In this document: piece after piece, positions 44,276 to 55,504 of the stretch
Layout: every line of letters begins with the position of its first letter
How positions within the stretch are numbered: position 1 is the first letter of the stretch
Origin: Tetrapyrgos nigripes
Lineage: Eukaryota; Basidiomycota; Agaricomycetes; Agaricales; Campanellaceae
DNA length: 64,000 bases
Reading direction: 5' to 3'
Assembly (NCBI GenBank): GCA_013368315.1
Contig: JAACJM010000133.1
Span: 1 to 64,000 of the forward strand
Position numbers and translations under genes: made by a program
Notes under the pieces: generated by a model
Database searches by the model: none
What the model was told of the DNA's origin: nothing
The model's input: only the letters and a program-made list of their open reading frames with translations

Positions 44276-44532
44276 GATTGGGATTCTTGAGTGACACATC
44301 CGAGAGGATGGATCCGTATCCGAACGTCTTCCAATCCGCTAGGAGCATGCTCTTTGTTATAACGCTGCCTATTAGTGCGCACAGGGAGTGAAACGTTTTC
44401 TTCTAACAAGAGCGCTAAAATGCCACCTCTTTCAGATTCGGTTCCAAACACTGCCAGTGCTAGGGCTTCGTACCGTACAGTATACTGATACGAAGTACCA
44501 GTTACCGTAATCTTATTGGTTGCGTTCAACAT
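44188..44532 (-). CDS. Short unknown frame ending in the duplicated tail
   Basis: The 114-codon frame MLNATNKITVTGTSY... ends ADGIRRMTRADMLRSIFKNVQK, the unit shared with 40141-40275. No known domain. Upstream is a GTACGGTAC-rich palindromic stretch (44470-44560). Confidence 0.35.
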   Translation of the reverse strand: MLNATNKITVTGTSYQYTVRYEALALAVFGTESERGGILALLLEENVSLPVRTNRQRYNKEHAPSGLEDVRIRIHPLGCVTQESQSAPADGIRRMTRADMLRSIFKNVQKYIVI

Positions 44533-44599
44533 CGTACGGTACGGTACGGGGATGTTTATGCCAGTATACGAGTTGACGGCCGGTGACTGGAAAATACAC

Positions 44600-45345
44600 A
44601 GATATCACTCGCGAATCACGCTAAGAAAGTGAAGAAAGACACTTACAGTCGAGTTTAGGGCTGGTATAACATTGCCCAAGCATTGCCAACACTGACGAGA
44701 GACGCTTTCCATCGACCTTGACCGTTGCCTACACGCCGTTGACATCTTAGCAAGCGAGCACTCCGATAAGATTTGACCAAAATACTCATAGAACATTCAA
44801 TCAACTCTGGGTTAGTGAACTTTGGGTGAATACGATCACTTTGGAGAATATTTGCTGATTTTGAACAGATAGTGCGTACACGGTCAACGCGTGTACTGCC
44901 GTAACAAATACGGTCATTACGGGTTTCAACCCGTACAGTACCTTACACGCCGGAAGTACGTTTCTATCGGCTCGACGGATAGATGAGCAGATAGGTGTAC
45001 AGAAGTAGGATGTATTTGGAGTTCAGATATATATACAAATAAATGCTATATTTTGACTCTAAATATTCGTACAGAAAGAACGTATATCTGGAAACCCCTA
45101 ATTACACTTGATAGGTAAACAAAAAGATGGCACATGTAATCTATGTAAAGATGTACAAAAAGACGCCTAATTTGTATAGCTATTCGAACAAAAGAAAGAT
45201 AACCTTTTAAAGCTCCGGATACATGTCCAGAAATCCCGTATATCTGAAGCACATATACAGGTGCAGATAGGAGTCCAAATGGACCATCTATCCAGAGTTC
45301 AGATAGGTCCGCAGATATATCGTATTTCCGGAGTCAGAATAGGAT
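44600..45345. other. No supported gene
   Basis: AT-rich sequence with a loose GAGTTCAGATA/ACAGATAGG theme (44985-45340). Nothing coding was recognised. Confidence 0.4.
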
Positions 45346-45428
45346 GCAGGCGCATCAGTGGCTCGACGCAGTCGCGTTTCCAACGCGTCCACGGCAAGGC
45401 GCATCTGCGTCAGAAGTCGTCGTGTACG
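45346..45428. repeat. Dispersed repeat R1, copy 1
   Basis: About 75 bp (GCGTCAGTGGCTCGACGC...) shared with 48616-48680 in the same orientation. On the minus strand it can read RLAVDALETRLRRATDAPA. It begins exactly where Trs33 similarity ends. Confidence 0.6.
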
Positions 45429-46161
45429 CTGTTGCTGCCAAGTTTGGCTTTGCGTGTAGCATCGGCCCGTCCTTCCCAAGACGATAAATGTGTGATGGTC
45501 TTGAAAGCGTTGTCTTGCAAAACGTAGATGCCCTGGATTGACTTGGTGAGCTGGAATACCTTGAGGGACGGGGTAAAAACGCACCCTATGGTTCGTCCGC
45601 AGGTTGTCCACTTGTCTATCCCAACACGCTGCCCACAGATCCTTGCATACAAATTTGATGACGTCCAAGGTTTCTGTAAATAGAGATCTGTCCTGACATA
45701 ATCTAAGGACGGTTAGAGTGGTATTGATTACACTGTAAAGAGGTATACGTACCTCTCTGCAAAGTTCGCGCCAACATGCAATCCGATAGCTTCAAGACGC
45801 GTTCTGATAGCTTCTTCCTCTTCATCCACTGCAGCGTTTTTCCCTGAACGAGAATTGAGACTGATCAGGACGGTCGAGTCTCTGGGGTTTTCGGTCTTTA
45901 GAGGCAAAGTCGATAGTGCAGGTTGTGGTGGTGGGATCAGTCCGGCATCGACCATTTCTTTTTCTATATCCTCTTGGACCGAGCAGTCACTACAGCTGAA
46001 GATTCACGTAGAGTGTTGACGACTTCGATCAAGAAATAGTCCATCATTGCGCCGTCGACATAGCGCATTGGCGGATCGGCCAGAGTAGTGGGACTCAGAG
46101 TGACCAGCGAGCTGGCAGATTTGGAGGAGCTCGAGATCTGTATGGAAGGGCGACTGGACAT
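45410..46161 (-). pseudogene. TRAPP complex subunit Trs33/TRAPPC6-like, frameshifted and 3'-truncated
   Basis: Trs33 is a Bet3-fold core subunit of TRAPP, the tethering complex and Rab GEF of ER-Golgi traffic. The N-terminal exon has PPMRYVDGAMMDYFLIEVVNTL and a 1-nt frameshift near 45985, after which EMVDAGLIPPP...AIRTRLEAIGLHVGANFAER continues. Exon 2 (45702-45585) gives LCQDRSLFTETLDVIKFVCK and DLWAACWDRQVDNLRTNHR. Exon 3 (45532-45410) gives GIYVLQDNAFKTITHLSSWEG, then ATRKAKLGSNSVHDDF and a stop. Family members continue after the KAK with a ~35-residue C-terminal strand/helix region (YLAMPAGIIRG-like); here it is replaced by a repeat shared with 48616-48680. Splicing is otherwise normal. 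Confidence 0.85.
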
Positions 46162-46587
46162 GGTGGTTGATGGAAGAGGAGACACGGCGAGTAGTTGTAC
46201 CAATGGATGATCTTCATGGGCTCCCGGAAACAAGTGCACCGACAGCGGATGAAGTTTGGACCGTACGAGGCACAGTCTGAGTGGAGGTTCGAAGTGAGGA
46301 ACGAAATAGCATCTGACGCCAAGCGCTGCACAATGAACTGAGAGAGAGTGGAGGGTAACTCTGCATTATCCTCATGTGGAGAACTTTGTTGGTTGACCTT
46401 CACAGAGGATTCCAAAAATACGGGCTAACAGCTCGACGGGCAAAGACGGAGGAATGGCTGGTTGGGATGGCAAACATCCAAATCTACACCCAAGAATGTA
46501 CATACAACGCAGATACGAAAGCAAGAAACACGATAGCAAACAGAAAACAACGACGCTAAAGAAAAAGAGGAGAAAAGCCCCAATTGC
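46162..46587. other. 5' flank of the Trs33 relic
   Basis: No gene recognised. It also forms the 3' flank of the T5orf172-like gene. Confidence 0.4.
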
Positions 46588-47073
46588 TCAGCCAACAAGT
46601 TCCCTCGCCCTATCAACGGCGTCGCAGGCATCTCTCAATCCAAATGCTGCTTTGAAGACGAATTCCTCTCGGTGCTTTGAAGAGCAATTCGGGCAAGCGC
46701 CATTGCTTTTGTGGGTATATTTAAGTACTTGCTGATGAGCTTCGTGTTCTGAAACATTTGTGAGTGAAAAGACTGATGGATACTCTCAAAACGTACCGAT
46801 ACCGAACATTCTCTCTTCGCTGACCCGAACCGAATATACCAGTTTGAATCCCTTCGACTTGTCTTTGCACCTCCACTCCTGCAGTCTGTGTCTCGGTGTG
46901 CGACGGGTACAGCCGATTTTGCAGGCTTTGCCATTTCTAAATGACAGGACGTACACCCAAGCATCCCTCTTCACCCTAGCAGAAACTGGCCTATCCACCC
47001 AGTCACGGAAAACCAGAAACTTGCGGAAACGGTGAATGAATGATATGTAGAGTAGCATATCACGTACCACCAT
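46588..47073 (-). CDS. T5orf172/GIY-YIG-like domain protein (partial)
   Basis: Exon ~47073-46803, intron 46749-46802 (GTATCG...TTTCAG), exon 46748-46588. The first exon holds AWVYVLSFRNGKACKIGCTRRTPRHRLQEW, with the family's VYVL...KIG.T...R..EW pattern. The second holds EHEAHQQVLKYTHKSNGACP and SSKHREEFVFKAAFGLRDACD, giving the H-x-x-L, Cys-rich and E-x-F positions of fungal T5orf172 (PF10544) proteins. The Tyr of the GIY-YIG core is present in WVYV; in fungi the function is unknown. The 5' end is unclear: no convincing start and a possible missing exon above 47073. No internal stop. Confidence 0.65.
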
Positions 47074-47239
47074 GAGTACGTGAATGTATTTGGGGCTTTG
47101 AGGACATGTAGGCCCAGGCGGCAGTGACAGAGGCGGGAGGCGGTGACCAAAGCGTCGGTCGCGTGATTATTGCTTGCGTCAATTCCTTCCTCCCAACTCC
47201 CTCTCATTTCCTTCCTTTCCCTCTCCTTCTCCCTACAAT

Positions 47240-47810
47240 CTTTCTACACCTCCAATCCCAACTCCAACTCTATGTCATCACACGCCGAAAACACAAAAAT
47301 ATCCGCTCGGCAGAAAGGCGTACAGAAACTTTCGGCGTGCCAGAATTCCTCGTCTTCTTCTTCGAAGCCAATGCCAATGCCAAAGTGAGAATACAAATCA
47401 GTGTCGACCACTTCCACAATCCTACTAGTCTCGTTCTCGTTCACCTCTACTTTGCTCCAAATGCATTTGTCAGTAAAAACAAAGCCATGACAAGCTTAAG
47501 GGAACGCATGTTTTTGGGTGCTTTGGTGAATGCATATTCGAGGCCGGTGATGGAGGCGAAGATTTTGCTGAATGCGATCAGGATGTAACTGCAGTGCGAT
47601 TAAGTAGTTTTAGTATCAGTTTAAAAACTAAAAGTGACTTGAAAAGACTCACGATCTACTTTGTATCCAACGTTGAGAGGAGAAACAGTGTCACAGTCGA
47701 CAGCGTTGGCAAATTTCCTGCATGGGATGTCTGGCTTCAGATCAATCCTCAACAATCTATCATCCTCGTTCCATCTATTCTGTGTCCATTCTTCGTCTCC
47801 CAAAAAATCC
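47240..47810 (-). pseudogene. POT/PTR2 peptide transporter, C-terminal relic
   Basis: On the minus strand DCDTVSPLNV is followed by a 1-nt shift into WIQSRS, an intron (GTGAGT...CTGCAG ending at 47590) and YILIAFSKIFASITGLEYAF, then TKAPKNMRSLKLVMALFLLTNAFGA. This is the strongly conserved transmembrane 10-11 region of proton-dependent oligopeptide transporters (SPxNVWIQ..YxLIAxSEIFASITGLEYAFTKAPxxMRS). The charged Glu of SEIF is Lys here. Downstream the frame becomes hydrophilic (VEVNENETSRIVEV), not transporter-like, and upstream helices are not identifiable. A dead 3' fragment. Confidence 0.8.
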
Positions 47811-48820
47811 TTAAGTAGACCAAACGAGCCCTCGGAATAGCAGAATGCATGTAAACCTCCTTTCCTTCAGCCCTGTAAAGCGACGTCCGGGGGAGCACCA
47901 GGTTTAGGCAATGTATTAGGGTGAGGATGTGAATGGGAAGCATCTGGTTGGGATTGCCATAAAAAGTTCCTCGACTGCTATCCATCTCACTGCCATGTTC
48001 TACCCCGTCCAATTCTACCTCCTGCGCACTACGCAACGCACTTGTCTGTATATCCAAATTCTTCGGCCTGGTTTCCGAGGCCACCCGTGCTCCAAACCCA
48101 TGTGGCCATCAGAAGTGAGAACTGGGTCAGCAAGAGGTGTCGGGGCCATGGAATGGGGTCTGAAGACGGATTGGTCTGACCCTTCATCTTCGGTGACGGT
48201 CTGCATTGCAGGTGAGAGTGGTTGACCCCTCATCGGAATAGAGTCTGGACCTGTAGGAAGGTAAAAGGATAACATCTTCCTTTGCTGGAGCTGTTGGTGG
48301 TCTTGGGGACTTTCTGGCGTGTTTCTGGGGCATCAACATCGTCAACGATGAGAACGCATCAGACGGGGCAGTCGAGAGGTATCATAGGATGACATGATGG
48401 CAAGCTTTTTTTTCTTCGAGTTCTTGGCGACCCAGAACAATCGTGAAAGGATGGAGAAGAGATATGAGTACGGGGAATGGGAGAAAAGAAAGAGACGCGT
48501 CAGTATGACACGAAAAATGATGAGAAAGAGAAAGGTAAGGCTTACCTTCTTGGTCTTCTCGTCGAGGCCGTCGTCGAGGAAGAAATCTTCGGTGAAGAAG
48601 ATGAGGGACTGCGGGTGCGTCAGTGGCTTGACGCGGTCACGTCTCCAATGCGTCCACTGCGAGACGCGTCTACGTGAAAGAATACCGTAGTAGTGATGTG
48701 ACAAACGGGCCAATAAATTGAGTGCAATTGGAGTTCGTAACTGGTTGATGTCAGCATCATATGAGTCGGTCAGTGCGTGAGTTGTGACTCTGTACGTTTC
48801 TTATCTTTTCTTCTCTCCTT
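47811..48820. other. No recognised gene; contains repeat R1 copy 2
   Basis: 48616-48680 is the second copy of repeat R1. Its RLAVDALET frame is followed by TGA where copy 1 has Arg CGA. The rest has short minus-strand frames (for example 48275-48015) without family resemblance. Confidence 0.4.
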
Positions 48821-49560
48821 TTATCTCAGTGATTCAGCAAGCAGCCTCGCAAAGGTCTGATTAGAATCGGAGGTACCAGGAGTTGGTAACCACACTCTGA
48901 CTGCATCCTCTATTTGCCCTTGACCTTCTGGAGCGTTAACAATGATACTTGCCACCAGCAAAACGTTCCACTCACCCAAATTCAACCACGAATCTCGCAA
49001 CAGGATACGTGCTGTAGTCGAAAGCATGGTCTGCAACGTAATTGAAGCGTTCTGCAGATAATGGTATAATCAAGAGGATTACCGGCAAGGGATAAAAACA
49101 CACCTGAATTGCCGTAGAGGTTACCTTGAGTGCCATTTTCAAATCCGAGAGGCCCGTTATTACAACTCAAAGCTACAGAAATTGGATCAAAACACTATGA
49201 TATTCTGTCCAACTTGAACAGCACTCTCCAGCACCATTGCAACCCCGAGGACTCTAGTTATCTTGTCGTTGTTCCCCTCAGCTACACCATGAGCATCAGC
49301 AGCAGCTCTGGCTTCCACTAAAATATTCACAACTGCTGGCCCACCCATCAATTTGCATGCTCTGTCCAACTTGAACAGCACTCTCCAACACCATTGCAAC
49401 CCCGAGGGCTCTAGTTACCTCGTCGTTGTTCCCCTCAGCTACACAACGAGCATCAGCAGCAGCTCTGGCTTCCGCTAAAATATTCGCAACTGCTGGCCCA
49501 TCCATCAATTTCCATGCACTTCCCAAACCTCCCACCGAGACCTTCCATGGTCCTTGAAAT
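48821..49560 (-). pseudogene. Unknown gene broken by a 157-bp tandem duplication
   Basis: Minus-strand coding-like sequence: MDGPAVANILAEARAAADARC and VTRALGVAMVLESAVQVGQ, occurring twice, then after an intron-like gap ILLRDSWLNLGEWNVLLVAS and GQIEDAVRVWLPTPG to a stop at 48821. The alpha-helical, Ala-rich pattern could fit an alpha/alpha-barrel or repeat protein, but I cannot name it. The duplication unit is not a multiple of three, so it shifts the frame. Confidence 0.4.
49204..49517. repeat. 157-bp tandem duplication
   Basis: Copy 1 is 49204-49360 and copy 2 is 49361-49517, about 93% identical by eye, head to tail. Confidence 0.85.
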
Positions 49561-50410
49561 GATCGAGCATTTCAAGCCGCTGGTCACTCAGCTGGTCCTG
49601 CTCATGGCCAAAGTGACCAAAACCTTCAATTTAGAGGGGCTTGGATTAGCCTTCCATTTGTGAGAGATGGTCCTCTTCCTGCTTGAAGTCTTGATGAGGT
49701 CAATGAGAACACTACTAAATCTATTGAGTCAGAGCGTGAGATGCAGCAAAAGTGAACACACACTCTTGCTTGGGCTTGTCTGTCAAAAGGACAAAATGGT
49801 TTTCCCAATCGGAGGTGGTCTAAAAAATCGTATGAATCATGAGAAGTGTCAGCATTGAAGAACGCTCCCAGTCACAAGTCAACACACCTGATATTTAAGA
49901 TACAAATCATCCATGAAAAGTTTTCCTTGGTTCCGGTTTCCAAGGAATGAGGAACCTGGAGTATAAGCGTCAGCTTGGAAAGAAAAGAAGGAGGAGAAGG
50001 AGAAAAGAACTACCTTGCTACTGTACTGCAGATCTTCACACAACGGTGTTTCCTTCGTGAGAAAAGACCGATGTGGCGATAGAAGCGCATTCTATCTGCA
50101 CCAGAGGACGAAACACATTCGTCTTCAGATATTGTAGCATCGAAACGAATTCGAATGCTAGAGTGGGGGAGAGAGAGAAAGAGCGAGAGGAAGTTCAAGA
50201 TGGGAGTCAAGACAATAGATTAGACCCTGACGCAAGTTGATTACTCCTTCCCACACGTGACGCAGAACAATAACGCAGACTCAGACTGTATCCGATGTCG
50301 ATAATCCTGTAGATAATAGACAATGCTAGGAGAAGCTCAGCAGGCACCCCGTCATGCAATAGCTTTCGTTGTCACTTTGATATTGAGATAAAATCAAGTC
50401 ATAATTCAGA
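49561..50410. other. No recognised gene
   Basis: Short frames only. Probably decayed sequence upstream of the gene at 48821-49560. Confidence 0.4.
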
Positions 50411-50415
50411 ACTAC

Positions 50416-50500
50416 AAGTCACATAATAATACATATTATCGTAACCTTATGTCCCTGTCCGACAGAACCAGCCTTCAACGTTATCAGACCCTGCCTCCAA
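50416..50500. repeat. Repeat R2, copy 1
   Basis: AAGTCACATAATAATACATATTATCGTAAC...GTCCCTGTCCG...GCCTTCAACGTTATCAGACCCTGCCTCC matches 60546-60660 in the same orientation, apart from a ~43-nt insertion there. Both copies lie at the 3' ends of minus-strand genes. Confidence 0.7.
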
Positions 50501-52817
50501 GTCCAACGCTATGCAAGGCAACCCACTGATCAAATTGAGGGTATTGCTTGTCTGAGATGTCTAAAGTTTCCTTGGCAGGACCCGATAGTTTGTTGAAGAA
50601 CGCATCATCGTAGCAGTAACGAGGTAAACATTTCATGATCTGGCTAGTAGACTCCTGCTCTGTATAGCGGCGCTTCTTGGATGCAGGAAGGCGCTTGCGG
50701 AATCCAATTTGCTTCATCGACCGCTCATACGAAGCCGCACCTTGCACATCAATGTCATGGAGAATGGGGCCGATAGCCTTGTGCCTGTACTTTGGAACAA
50801 GAACCTTAAATCCAGCTGGGTTCTCGTCATCTGTATATTTGGAGGATTGACCGTCAACGTCGAGGTCATCAAGGAGAACTTGCCCAATTCGATGTTCCAG
50901 ATGATCGTTAACCTCGAGGAGCTGTTCGATGTGCTCACGACGCTTATTGAGTTTCTGCGTAGTAAGATAAGCAAACTCAGCAGACTGCAGTGAAAACTGT
51001 CTGAAAACTCACCTGTATCTTGCGGGAGCGAACCCTCATCCTATCATTTGTGTAGTCTTTATACTCTTTTACTTGAGCATCAGCTTCTGCCTCGCTTTCG
51101 TCTGCACGAGGAAGAGACCTCTTGTATGCACCCTGGACCTGCACCACGAAACTCCAAATGATAGCTTGCATTACTTCTGACGACAAGTCAACTGTCTTCC
51201 CCGCATCGTCTAACGCTCCAAATACTGCCGCAGCGATGTTTGAGACAACGATCTTGTTCCATGGGATCTGTTTCCAATTCTCGCCAAAGTAGAGAGAATA
51301 CTGGAGTGCACCCTGGGGACCAGCGTGAGTTCCAATAAGGTGACTGAGAGCGATTTCTTCGTCGACAGGTTGATAATCGCCGCTGTGAAGAGTCTTGATC
51401 CCGCAAAGCTCCTTGAACTCATCGAGGATATCCGTCTTACAACAGTGAGCATCGGGTCTGGGCAGGCAACAACAAGATATACATACATTCAGCTGTTTCC
51501 TGATTTTGGGGGGCAAAGTATCATAAGTCGTCTTCTTCCCTTGTGCGGCGGCCGGTGGAGTCTGCGAGTTTTGTAGGAGTTGTTTGATATCGCCTGTGAA
51601 CTCCCGAAAGAGTGCTGCAAACCCAGCCTCTCCAGCGGTCGGAGCAGTGCTAGCGGGGACGGAATCAGAGGTGGTTGATCTGCTGACAGGAGCAGTTCCC
51701 GAATGGCGAGGAGGGGTAGAAGTAACCTGAGGACGATCCATGTCTACATCCCGATCGTCGCCACGACTCTGAGATGGCTGAGATTGGGACGAGGGTGGCG
51801 ATTGAGCTGAGTGTTTGGGTTTGGCTCGGAGTGTTTGTATCTCGTTGTCCTTTTGTAGCTGACAATATCACGTCGTTCAACCTCTATCCAAGCAGGCTAA
51901 AGAAGCACTCACCAAGTCCTGCTGGGCTTTTTGCATTTCGGCGGCAAATTGAGTGGACTGTTACGAGGTCACATGAGTTGAGGATCAGTCTCGAGCTATG
52001 TCTAAGAAAGTTAAGGAGGCACTCACCAAGTCTTGCCGGACTTTTGAACATCTTCAGCAAATTGACTCCGCTGATATGAGTTAAGAATCAGTCTCACAGA
52101 CTGGAGCTGCGGTGAATGCTCACCAACTCTGATATGACCTTTTCCGACTGGCTATACAGATTATGGTAGCCCGAAGCGGTCTCTTGAAGAATTTCGTACT
52201 GTTGTCGTGCTTCTCGGAGTTGTGATTGCTTGTAAAAAGGACCTATTAGTACTACAGAAACGAGAAAAAGAGAAAAAGTAACAAGAGGAAACAACCTGCT
52301 TCACGTACCAGTTCATCGTCCACATCCCGCTGCATTGATTCATCCTGCAAAAGCTCCTTCAGCTTCGATATCTCGCTTCTTTGGAAAGATAGATCGTTGT
52401 TGGCTTCTTTGAGGGCAAGCTCCAGTTTTTCTTTTGCCGCGCACTCCTAAGAACATTGTAAGTCACTGGCTATGTGCGGTTGGTAACCACTCACCCTGTC
52501 GAAATCTTCTTGGGTCAGTCCTGCCCCAGCGTGAAATTTTTCTCCATGGGGCCCAATGTTCCTGTCAGGTCCAACTTCGTCATCATTGGCTTCGACTCCG
52601 CGTTTACGGGATAAGGGTATGGAGTTTCATTCAGATTGTTTTCGTCAGATGTTGTTGGTCCCATGAAGTATGAGAGAACATTGTATCTTGATGAAGCCGG
52701 AGGCAGAGCTGGGAGCTCCTGTGTGGTAAAAAAATCATTTCTCGGTTTCAGGAGACAATTGTACTCCCATACCTTTGCTCCAGAAGATGAAATGCCAGCG
52801 GGGCCATCGTTGTTCAT
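50484..52817 (-). CDS. Fungal-specific coiled-coil protein (multi-exon)
   Basis: A chain of short minus-strand exons with good GTGAGT/GTAAGT donors. The start MNNDGPAGISSSG is at 52817. A coiled coil follows (EKLELALKEANNDLSFQRSE, KLKELLQDESMQRDVDDE, QLREARQQYEILQET, AAEMQKAQQDLLQKDNEIQT), then a Ser/Pro/Gln linker (SAQSPPSSQSQPSQ) and DRPQVTSTPPRHSG. A globular part has YDTLPPKIRKQLNVC, LPRADESEAEADAQVKEYKD and LDDLDVDGQSSKYTDDENPAGF, with GFRKRLPASKKRRY near the stop at 50484. It resembles, by memory, multi-copy proteins of agaricomycete genomes linked to transposon-rich DNA. No catalytic motif was recognised. Exon limits in 51850-52450 are approximate. Confidence 0.5.
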
Positions 52818-53260
52818 GATAAAACGTTATTAAAGTAGAAAAATAGGGTTGAAAAGAAATGGGGTAATGACTGTGGTCGATTTCAGCTGGGGCACCAGGC
52901 CGTTGAGGTATAACTGCACAAAGAGGGGTTATTATAAGTAGGTTCTCAGTACGGAAAATGTGCTACGCACCTGACTTGGTGCAAGAAGACAATTGGAGAC
53001 TTAGAGAACAAAAAGGGCTGACGAAAGCACCAAATGTCCTCCATTTTTAGGATCAAAATTCCCTAGAGCGGTAATGAGAGCATGTGGAATCAGTTCTCGA
53101 GGTTTGAGCCCTAGAACCTAGAAGCAAGGTGAAGGGACGATAACAAATACACGTCTGTCATTCCTCCGACTTGGCACCGGAAGACAAATGGAGAGTTGAC
53201 ACACAATTCCGGCCAGAAGTGTGAATTTGGTTCTGTCCACAAGGTGACCACATACATTGT
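52818..53260. repeat. Two diverged ~195-bp direct repeats
   Basis: TGACTTGGTGCAAGAAGACAATTGGAGA near 52973 and CGACTTGGCACCGGAAGACAAATGGAGA near 53168 mark two diverged tandem copies in the 5' flank of the coiled-coil gene. No coding sequence. Confidence 0.5.
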
Positions 53261-53700
53261 TCAACGTTTTAGAATGAGAACCTCATTATTGATAATGTAC
53301 GGTACGTTCAACTCTACAATTGAAGCAACTGAGGTAGTTGTCGCCCACGACACTCCTGGAACCACTGGAGATGAGGAGCAAAGCTGTGAAGCAGCATGTA
53401 AGTATCGTTTTTGAAAGCAAAAGCACGATACTGACCGCTTCGCGATGACTTGAGCCTTTTTGGCATCTCCCTTCTGGAGATTGACAATGTTCCGGGCATT
53501 CTTCTTGCCAACTCGCATAATGATAATGTCCCCGTGAACGAAAAGAGCTGGATTGACAGGGAGGCGTTTGTGTCGTCTGAAGAATAACCGAAACCGTGTT
53601 TTTTGGTACACCACGTCGGTGCCATGGACATACAGCTGAAGAAATGGCCAAGATTCTAATTGATGCTCAAGCAACGGCATCCGTTCGACTTGATGCAACC
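53261..53700 (-). pseudogene. Unknown orphan fragment
   Basis: Minus-strand open frame with a structured look (LEHQLESWPFLQLYVHGTDV, NPALFVHGDIIIMRVGKKNA, NIVNLQKGD). I recall similar FVxGDIIIMRxGKxxxxxVNL patterns in unannotated mushroom proteins. The upstream part is not found in frame, and the 3' part after 53430 loses coding character. Confidence 0.35.
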
Positions 53701-54288
53701 TGGGCGGCCGTGAGGAGACGGTCGGGACTCGGACAAGATGTTTCGAAGATGTGGTGGATATCCTGACGGCAACAACATTAAAGACATGGGATGCCTATAC
53801 CGAATCAGTTGACATGAGTATCGTCGATGAAAGTAAAAACATACATCATTGACATTGTATGTGGTACGTGTCATTTTCGTGAAGTTAACGAGTGGAAGAT
53901 TGAAGTGCAGCCTGCTGCGAGTTCAGGAGAAGGTGGAGGAATATGGGAAGAGGAATACAACAAGTCATACCTCTTTGAGAAAATGAGTGATGCGTGCTCA
54001 GTGACTAGCGTGAAGATAACAATAAGAACAGCTGCCTCCTTCTCGTTCTTCAGATAAGTCAGATGACTAGCGTGAAAAGTCAGACAACTAGCGTGAAGAT
54101 AACAACAAGAGACGCAGTCAAGTGCTATCGATGCGTCGGGACCATCAGATGCGGAAATTGACGCATTGCGTCATGTTGGCTCAGGATCACCAAAAGGACT
54201 ACACGAAGCTTAAAAGCCCAGCCAGAGAACACGCTCATAGACAATTAGGCATAAGTACTATTGGTCAAAGGGAATGTTGGAGTCAAAA
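53701..54288. other. Intergenic, nothing recognised
   Basis: A short tandem (GACTAGCGTGAAAGTCAGAC/GACAACTAGCGTGAAGATAACAA) occurs at 54003-54110. No gene. Confidence 0.4.
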
Positions 54289-55099
54289 TTAGGAAGAACC
54301 CTTCTTTCTTGAAGGCCGCCCGTTACCCTGGGATGCACCGCCGTCTTTTCCACAAACCTCCTCGTCTCCTTGCCTGTCTTTCCCTTTCTCCGTCCTCCTC
54401 ACCCTGGCTGCTTCTGTATCCTTCATAGTCTTCAGCTGATCTCTGAGAAGGAGATCGGCACCCCAATGATCCGCATGATCTCTGAATAACTCTATAGCAT
54501 CCTCTATCTGTAAGACATCAATGATAGCTTGAACAGTACGAAATGCAGCACTGACATGGTTCCTGGCCTTTTCCTTCGCGAGCTGGTTTTGATTGTTCAA
54601 GTTCAAGGTCGCGTCAAGATACTTTTTAATCGCTGCTCTGGCAATCCCCTGAATGAGAGATAAGTGACTACGGAAGGGTAATTGGAGCACGAGTGCTTAC
54701 CCGATATTCTTTTTGTTGATGCTCATCCCACCCTGCTGTTTTCACCGTGAGCTCCATGTTGGCTGGAGGGTGGATCCGTATGACCTCTGCTTGAGAGGAA
54801 CCTGATGACGTTTCTTCATTGACAGTCGATGCTCCTTCATCATCCAGAGGCGTCATGGGTGATGGCGGGCTGTCAGAGGAGGTTGGAGACACGATGCAGA
54901 TGGGGCTCGGCCCTTTACGTTTCAATGTTGTGTAAGGGTGACATAGAGGCCTCTCTGGGAGGACTCTATGGATTGAGAGGGACTGAGCGGCACGTCTGGG
55001 TATGACCGTAGCATATAGAGGAATGACTTTGGGACGAGCAGCGGTCCTTGGGGAGAATGTGGAACTAGGTGTGGAGAACTTTGGAGAAGGGAAGGACAT
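54289..55099 (-). CDS. Fungal orphan protein, two exons, 252 aa
   Basis: Exon 55099-54701 and exon 54648-54289, joined by a 52-nt intron (GTAAGC...TTCAG) in phase 0. The N-terminal half is Pro/Ser/Thr-rich and basic (FPSPKFSTPSSTFSPRTAAR). The second exon is helical: IARAAIKKYLDATLNLNNQN, then AIIDVLQIEDAIELFRDHAD and HWGADLLLRDQLKTMKD, with a charged Gly/Lys-rich tail. The order 'helix, then (L/I)xx(Y/F)xDxWxxxxLxxxxLK' reminds me of short repetitive mushroom proteins near transposons. Intact frame and good start (ACATT ATG context). Function unknown. Confidence 0.55.
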
Positions 55100-55504
55100 T
55101 GTGAAGTGTTGTCATGCACCAGCACAAAGGGAGTGAAGGAAAGATGTGAGATAACCGTGATGTACTGCGAGTGTAGACGGAAAGATGCGAAACTGTGATA
55201 GACCGCGTGTAGAATTCGAAGGTGCGTGCTTGTTATTGTTCTCTGGTTCCTCAGCATGTGAGAAATGTAGAAGGAAAGATGTGAAGTAGCTGCGATAAGG
55301 AAGATGTGAAGTAAATGTGATAGACCGCGTGTAGGATTCGAAGGTGCGCGCTTGTTATTGTTCTCTGATTCCTTCGCACGTGAGAAAACAATAGAGAAAA
55401 CTGTCCTGGTCATGAGCTGAGAAGTAAAGATAGAGAACTGTCTTGAAGTATGGGGTGGCCGTTGAAATACAAGAGAAAGAGGTCATGGGTTATCGAATTC
55501 CTCA
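55100..55504. repeat. Divergent promoter region with an internal duplication
   Basis: Between two divergent genes. The segment GTGATAGACCGCGTGTAGAATTCGAAGGTGCGTGCTTGTTATTGTTCTCTG (from 55194) recurs at about 55318 with few changes, a ~124-bp tandem duplication. Confidence 0.7.
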
